From: Clostridia bacterium | Lineage (GTDB): Bacteria > UBA6262 > WVXT01 > JAUXBS01 | Assembly: GCA_030619245.1 (NCBI GenBank) | Contig: JAUXBS010000029.1 | Location: forward strand, 1 to 9,244 | DNA: 9,244 nt | Direction: 5' to 3' | Part shown: piece after piece, positions 5,416 through 9,244 of the stretch | Layout of the letters: each line of letters starts with the position of its first letter | Position numbering within the stretch: position 1 is the stretch's first letter | Notes under the pieces: generated by a model | Databases searched by the model: none | Told to the model about the DNA's origin: nothing | What the model saw: the letters and a program-made list of their open reading frames with translations, nothing else | Program-made: the position numbers and the translations under genes

Positions 5416-8400
5416 ATGACTCATTCCGATTTTGTCCATCTGCATGTTCATACCGAATACAGTCTTCTTGACGGCGCCAGTACCGTACTTGACAGAAGAG
5501 GGAAACCGGGCAGGTTAATACAGAAAGCCGCAAAGCTTAAAATGCCTGCCCTGGCAATAACGGACCACGGCAGTATGTTCGGGGTGCTGGAATTCTATAA
5601 TGCATGTATCAACGCGGGAGTAAAGCCCGTCATCGGCTGTGAGATGTACGTTGCTCCGGGCAGCCGGCTTGACAAGCAGTCAAGCAGGATTAACGGCACC
5701 GCCCCGTACAATCACCTGGTGCTGCTGGTAAGGGACGATGAGGGTTATAAGAACCTCATGAAACTCGTCAGTATCGGCTATCTTGAAGGGTTTTATTACA
5801 AGCCGAGGATAGATAAGGAAGCGCTTGCGAAATACAGCAGGGGATTAATTGGAATGTCCGGGTGCATGAAGGGGGAGATTGCAGGGGAGGTCCTTAATGA
5901 TAAACCGGATAAAGCCCGCGAGGCAATTTTATTATACAAGGATATATTCGGTAAGGGGGATTTCTACCTGGAGTTAATGGATAACGGTATCAGGGAGCAG
6001 AAAAAAATCTGCGAAGGGCTGATAAAACTCGCAAAGGAAACAGAAACGCCGCTCGTAGCTACAAATGACTGCCATTACGTTGATAAGGATGATGCCTATG
6101 CCCAGGAAATACTCATGTGCATAGGGACCGGCAAGACCATTGACGACCCTTCTCATATGAAACTTTCCACTCAGGAGTTTTACCTTAAATCACCGCAGGA
6201 GATGAAAGATATATTCAAGGAAACGCCTGGAGCAATACGTAATACCATTGAGATTACAGAGAAGTGCAACCTTGAAATAGAGTTTGGCAGGATACTGCTT
6301 CCCGGTTATGAGGCTCCGGAATCATACGAATTGAATGACTATTTAAGGAAACTGTGCGAAGACGGAATAAAGAAGAGGTACGACAGGGAAACGCCGCAGG
6401 TAAGGGAACGCCTGGAGCATGAACTCAAGGTTATAAAGGAGATGGCTTATCCCGGGTACTTCCTTATAGTATGGGACTTCATTGAATATGCGAAGAAGAA
6501 CGGCATACCCGTCGGCCCCGGCAGGGGTTCAGGCGCCGGCAGTCTCGTGGCTTACCTCCTGGGCATCACCGAAATAGACCCTTTGAAGCACGGCCTCCTG
6601 TTTGAAAGGTTCCTTAATATTGAAAGAAGGAACATGCCTGACCTGGATATTGACTTTGCGGATAAGGGGAGGGACAAGGTAATTGAATATGTAAAGAATA
6701 AGTACGGTAAGGAAAACGTAGCCCAGATAATTACTTTTGGCACACTGCTTGCCAGGGCGGTTATCAGGGATACCGGCAGGGTGCTGAACATACCGCTTAT
6801 GAAAGTTGACAGGATTGCAAAGCTGGTGCCGTTTGGAGATAGCATTCAGGAGGCGCTGAAATCATCACGGGAGTTGAAACAGTTGTATGATACCGACAGG
6901 TCGGTAAGGGAATTGCTGGACACAGCGAGAAAGCTTGAAGGGATAAAACGCCACAGCGGCGTTCATGCCGCGGGCATTGTAATAGCGCCTACGCAGATAA
7001 CCGATTATACCCCGTTTGCGGTTACGAACAAAGGGGTTGTCACCTCACAGTACGAAGGGAAGTCGCTTGATAAACTCGGGTTGTTGAAAGTGGACTTCCT
7101 GGGACTGCGCACCTTGACCCTGATAGATGAAACCATTAAACTGGTTAACAGGAACCATAAAATGAAGTTAAAGCCGCAGGATATACCGATAGATGATAAG
7201 AAAACCTATAAGATGCTCGGTGAGGCGAGGTCTGCGGGAGTGTTCCAGCTTGAAAGCACGGGGATGAAGGACCTTTTAAGGAAACTCTGCCCCACGGAAT
7301 TTTCTGATATAGTCGCGGTGAACGCGCTTCACAGGCCCGGCCCGCTTGGAAGCGGCATGGTTGATGATTTTATTGAAAGGAAACATAAGAGGAAGAAAAT
7401 AGAATACGACCACCCGCTGCTTGAACCCATCCTCAAGGATACGTATGGAATAATCCTGTACCAGGAACAGGTAATGAGGATTGCCACTGACATATCAGAT
7501 TTTACCCTGGGCCGGGCCGATATACTGCGCGCGGCGATGGGCAAGAAGAAATCAGAAGTCCTTGAGGAACAGAGGAAGGATTTTGTGGAGGGGGCGGCAG
7601 AGAAAAAGATAGATAAAAAAATAAGTAACGGCATATTTGACAAGATGGTTACCTTTGGCGGTTACGGGTTCAACAAGTCGCATGCCGCGGCCTACGGTTT
7701 GCTGGCTTACCAGACTGCTTACCTTAAATGCAATTACCCGATTGAATTCATGACTACCCTTCTCAATACTGAAATAGAAGATACGGACAAGATATTCTTT
7801 TACATAAACGAATGCGAAATGATGAACATGGTGGTGAATCCGCCTGATGTACAGAAGTCAGAGAGCAGGTTCAGCATTGAAGGGGACGGTATCCGTTACG
7901 GTATTGCCGCGATAAAGAATGTTGGTTCTTCGGCCGCCGGGGCGGTTGTCAGTGAACGCCTGGAGAACGGGAAATATAAATCTTTCTTTGATTTTTGCGC
8001 AAGGGTTGATTCCAGGGTTATAAACAAGCGCATGGTTGAGTACCTTATCAAGGCGGGCGCGTTTGATTCCCTGAGTTCGGGCAGGGCAGCGCTGTTCAAT
8101 GCGCTTGACGGGGTTCTTGAGCGTTCTGAAAAAGCCCAGAGTGACAGGAGGTCCGGCCAGACATCGTTTTTTGAAAAGATAAGCGTTCCGGGAGCTGAAC
8201 AGGAAATGAGGATAGAACAGACGAGGGAATGGACTGACGATAAAATGCTTTCCTTTGAAAAAGAAGCGCTGGGGTTCTATATTTCGGGCCATCCGCTTGC
8301 GCGCTACGAGCAGGAGATGAAGAACTATGTCAGTGTGAGCATACACGATTTAGTGGAGCAGAGGAGGAAGGGTTCTGTGACGATAGGCGGTATAATACTC

Positions 8401-8865
8401 CACCTTAAGAGGAAGAAAACAAGAACGGGCAAGATGATGGGAGTGTTTAAATTAGAGGACCTGACAGGGTCAATTGAAGTGATTATTTTCCCGGACGCTT
8501 ACCAGAAACTCGCGCAGTTAGTGGAAGAGGATGAGATGATAGTTGTCAGGGGAATGATTGATGACAGGGACGATACACCGAAGATTATAACGGATGATAT
8601 AATACCCTTCGCCGAAGCAAGAGAAAAACTTATCCATGTAGTGGAGCTTAAACTGTCAACCGCGGGCCTTGAAGAGGAGACCTTAAAGAAGTTAGAGGAA
8701 GTATTCAGGAGGAACCGGGGTAACTGCAGGGTAAAACTTGACCTCAAGACACTGCATCACGGAAACCTTCATATAAGTATGGACTATAATATACAGGTCA
8801 ATGATAATACGTTAAGGCATATAGAGGAATTAGTGGGCAAGGAAGCTATTCATTTATCAACTTGA
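5416..8865 (+). CDS. dnaE: DNA polymerase III subunit alpha (DnaE)
   Basis: This is the catalytic subunit of the replicative polymerase, 1149 residues and full length for the family. The PHP domain (about 1-290) begins FVHLHVHTEYSLLDG and keeps all nine metal-type residues: H8, H10, D50, H51, E76, H100, C150, D218 and H220. The polymerase core has PVGPGRGSGAGSLVAY (365-380), the catalytic pair D411/D413 in PDLDIDF and the third aspartate D560 in VDFLGLRTLT. The fingers contain GYGFNKSHAAAYG near 750. Helix-hairpin-helix sequence lies near 860-885, QTSFF (915-919) fits a beta-clamp binding motif, and an OB fold starts near 988. ATG 5416 is preceded by AGGGG (5407-5411), only 4 nt away, and by a long palindrome that may affect initiation. 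No internal stop or frameshift is seen. Confidence 0.98.
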   Translation: MTHSDFVHLHVHTEYSLLDGASTVLDRRGKPGRLIQKAAKLKMPALAITDHGSMFGVLEFYNACINAGVKPVIGCEMYVAPGSRLDKQSSRINGTAPYNHLVLLVRDDEGYKNLMKLVSIGYLEGFYYKPRIDKEALAKYSRGLIGMSGCMKGEIAGEVLNDKPDKAREAILLYKDIFGKGDFYLELMDNGIREQKKICEGLIKLAKETETPLVATNDCHYVDKDDAYAQEILMCIGTGKTIDDPSHMKLSTQEFYLKSPQEMKDIFKETPGAIRNTIEITEKCNLEIEFGRILLPGYEAPESYELNDYLRKLCEDGIKKRYDRETPQVRERLEHELKVIKEMAYPGYFLIVWDFIEYAKKNGIPVGPGRGSGAGSLVAYLLGITEIDPLKHGLLFERFLNIERRNMPDLDIDFADKGRDKVIEYVKNKYGKENVAQIITFGTLLARAVIRDTGRVLNIPLMKVDRIAKLVPFGDSIQEALKSSRELKQLYDTDRSVRELLDTARKLEGIKRHSGVHAAGIVIAPTQITDYTPFAVTNKGVVTSQYEGKSLDKLGLLKVDFLGLRTLTLIDETIKLVNRNHKMKLKPQDIPIDDKKTYKMLGEARSAGVFQLESTGMKDLLRKLCPTEFSDIVAVNALHRPGPLGSGMVDDFIERKHKRKKIEYDHPLLEPILKDTYGIILYQEQVMRIATDISDFTLGRADILRAAMGKKKSEVLEEQRKDFVEGAAEKKIDKKISNGIFDKMVTFGGYGFNKSHAAAYGLLAYQTAYLKCNYPIEFMTTLLNTEIEDTDKIFFYINECEMMNMVVNPPDVQKSESRFSIEGDGIRYGIAAIKNVGSSAAGAVVSERLENGKYKSFFDFCARVDSRVINKRMVEYLIKAGAFDSLSSGRAALFNALDGVLERSEKAQSDRRSGQTSFFEKISVPGAEQEMRIEQTREWTDDKMLSFEKEALGFYISGHPLARYEQEMKNYVSVSIHDLVEQRRKGSVTIGGIILHLKRKKTRTGKMMGVFKLEDLTGSIEVIIFPDAYQKLAQLVEEDEMIVVRGMIDDRDDTPKIITDDIIPFAEAREKLIHVVELKLSTAGLEEETLKKLEEVFRRNRGNCRVKLDLKTLHHGNLHISMDYNIQVNDNTLRHIEELVGKEAIHLST

Positions 8866-8869
8866 CAGT

Positions 8870-8896
8870 AAGGAATGGGGCCGGACTCCCTTTCTT
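8870..8896 (+). terminator. weak terminator-like hairpin after dnaE
   Basis: AAGGAATGGGG (8870-8880) pairs with CTCCCTTTCTT (8886-8896) around loop CCGGA, with one mismatch and two G-T wobbles. It starts 5 nt after the dnaE stop. The T residues lie mainly inside the stem and are followed by AATTAAT, so this is a poor match to the Rho-independent form. Confidence 0.35.
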
Positions 8897-8907
8897 AATT
8901 AATATAA

Positions 8908-8936
8908 TTGAATTCCAATCAAAAGTCATCTATAAT
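8908..8936 (+). promoter_or_regulatory. sigma70-type promoter downstream of dnaE
   Basis: TTGAAT (8908-8913), 17 nt and TATAAT (8931-8936) form a good promoter, with a perfect -10 and four of six -35 bases. The predicted start near 8942-8944 coincides with ATG 8943. The transcript would therefore be leaderless for the small ORF there, or carry a leader of about 220 nt ahead of the EamA gene. Confidence 0.55.
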
Positions 8937-8942
8937 AGGTTT

Positions 8943-9029
8943 ATGATAATGAAATATAGGAAAATAACTCTTGTCTCAGGGTTATTTTTATTTGTACGCA
9001 TTTGCCTTTCCGGCTGTGTGGGACGGTAA
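8943..9029 (+). CDS. possible 28-residue lipoprotein-like peptide, perhaps a gene remnant
   Basis: The ORF reads MIMKYRKITLVSGLFLFV then RICLSGCVGR and stop. A basic start, a hydrophobic stretch and LSGC resemble a lipoprotein signal peptide, but an arginine within the hydrophobic core and a stop four codons after the cysteine are abnormal. There is no ribosome site; it would have to be translated leaderless from the promoter at 8908-8936. An overlapping +1-frame stretch (about 8980-9099) stays open and encodes AFAFPAVWDGKRKIP and more, so a frameshifted small secreted protein gene is another reading. I do not recognise a family. Confidence 0.25.
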   Translation: MIMKYRKITLVSGLFLFVRICLSGCVGR

Positions 9030-9042
9030 AAGGAAAATACCG

Positions 9043-9072
9043 TTGATGCAAAACTGCCCTGCCTGGTATAAT
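9043..9072 (+). promoter_or_regulatory. possible promoter of the EamA gene
   Basis: TTGATG (9043-9048), an 18-nt spacer and a perfect TATAAT (9067-9072) lie 93 nt before the EamA start codon. Transcription would begin near 9079. The -35 matches four of six consensus bases. Together with the promoter at 8908-8936, this would give two tandem starts for the transporter. Confidence 0.45.
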
Positions 9073-9164
9073 AAGTCAGCTCACGGTCAGGGACGCTGAA
9101 TATGGTGGGATTTGAAGAATTGGAATAAAATCGGAAGAAATCGCTGTTCAGGAAGGAGGCAGGA

Positions 9165-9244
9165 ATGAAAGCATATTACTGGGCAATTCTGGCTGCGCTG
9201 ATATGGGGGGTGGCTCCCATCGTGGAAAAAATGGGGCTGGCTGA
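9165..9244 (+). CDS. EamA/DMT-family transporter, N-terminal fragment cut by window end
   Basis: The first 26 codons encode MKAYYWAILAALIWGVAPIV followed by EKMGLA. This is a first membrane helix with the LIWG-P-K-GL pattern typical of the drug/metabolite transporter (EamA) superfamily, inner-membrane proteins with ten helices in two repeats. A strong ribosome site AAGGAGG (9153-9159) lies 5 nt before ATG 9165. The gene runs off the right edge, so the second repeat and the substrate class cannot be judged. The 135-nt stretch before it (9030-9164) shows no other gene. The family call rests on one helix only. Confidence 0.65.
   Translation, partial: MKAYYWAILAALIWGVAPIVEKMGLA

Noticed and set aside
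5309..5533. Minus-strand ORF across the palindrome and the dnaE start
   Set aside because: It owes its open frame partly to the palindrome and overlaps two real genes; the protein is unfamiliar.
7858..8346. Minus-strand ORF of 162 codons inside dnaE
   Set aside because: The plus strand here is continuous, conserved DnaE sequence (helix-hairpin-helix and clamp-binding region). The antisense frame has low-complexity, unfamiliar protein.
9076..9099. TCAGC/GCTGA hairpin before the EamA gene, considered as a riboswitch part
   Set aside because: Only five pairs with a 14-nt loop; no TPP, cobalamin or other riboswitch consensus was recognisable around it.
1..9244. CRISPR array, tRNA or rRNA genes, insertion sequence or phage genes
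   Set aside because: No regularly spaced direct repeats, cloverleaf sequences, rRNA segments or transposase/integrase motifs were seen on either strand.

Overview
The window is a stretch of ordinary bacterial chromosome, almost all coded on the plus strand. It holds six gene-sized CDSs (five complete plus one cut by the right edge are certain or near certain; a sixth complete one, a short lipoprotein-like ORF, is doubtful). The organism cannot be named from the sequence. Consensus sigma70-type promoters, AAGGAGG ribosome sites, a bacterial DnaE with an intact zinc PHP domain, RimO and a possible lipobox all say Bacteria. Arginine is written mostly as AGG and isoleucine often as ATA. An uncultured Gram-negative, perhaps anaerobic, lineage is possible, but that is inference.

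Left part (1-2864): truA (tRNA pseudouridine synthase) stands first. It is followed by a separately promoted two-gene unit: a zinc-dependent medium-chain dehydrogenase and a class I aldolase/thiolase very like LsrF. The promoter of this unit (TTGACA, 17 bp, TATACT) is covered by two CAGT/ACTG inverted repeats, which look like operators. The usual AI-2 genes (lsrK, lsrG, transporter) are not visible, so the two enzymes may serve another sugar or polyol catabolic route.

Middle part (2865-5415): a perfect consensus promoter at 2878-2906 reads into a segment of about 80 nt, closed by an 11-bp perfect stem and eight T residues. This is a candidate small RNA or attenuator. A weaker promoter may lie just after the T tract. 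Then come rimO (ribosomal protein S12 methylthiotransferase) and, 23 nt later, a GH130 mannoside phosphorylase/hydrolase. A long GC-rich palindrome (5352-5404) separates GH130 from dnaE.

Right part (5416-9244): dnaE, the replicative polymerase alpha subunit, is complete, with PHP, palm, fingers, clamp-binding motif and OB fold. The following 299 nt have no convincing long gene but carry a weak terminator-like hairpin, two promoter-like elements and a 28-codon lipoprotein-like ORF. The window ends inside the first 26 codons of an EamA/DMT-family transporter.

The translation and replication genes (truA, rimO, dnaE) are housekeeping. The less ordinary content is the dehydrogenase/LsrF-like unit with its paired operators and the promoter-stem-terminator RNA unit before rimO. 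No CRISPR array, tRNA, rRNA, insertion sequence or phage gene was seen.
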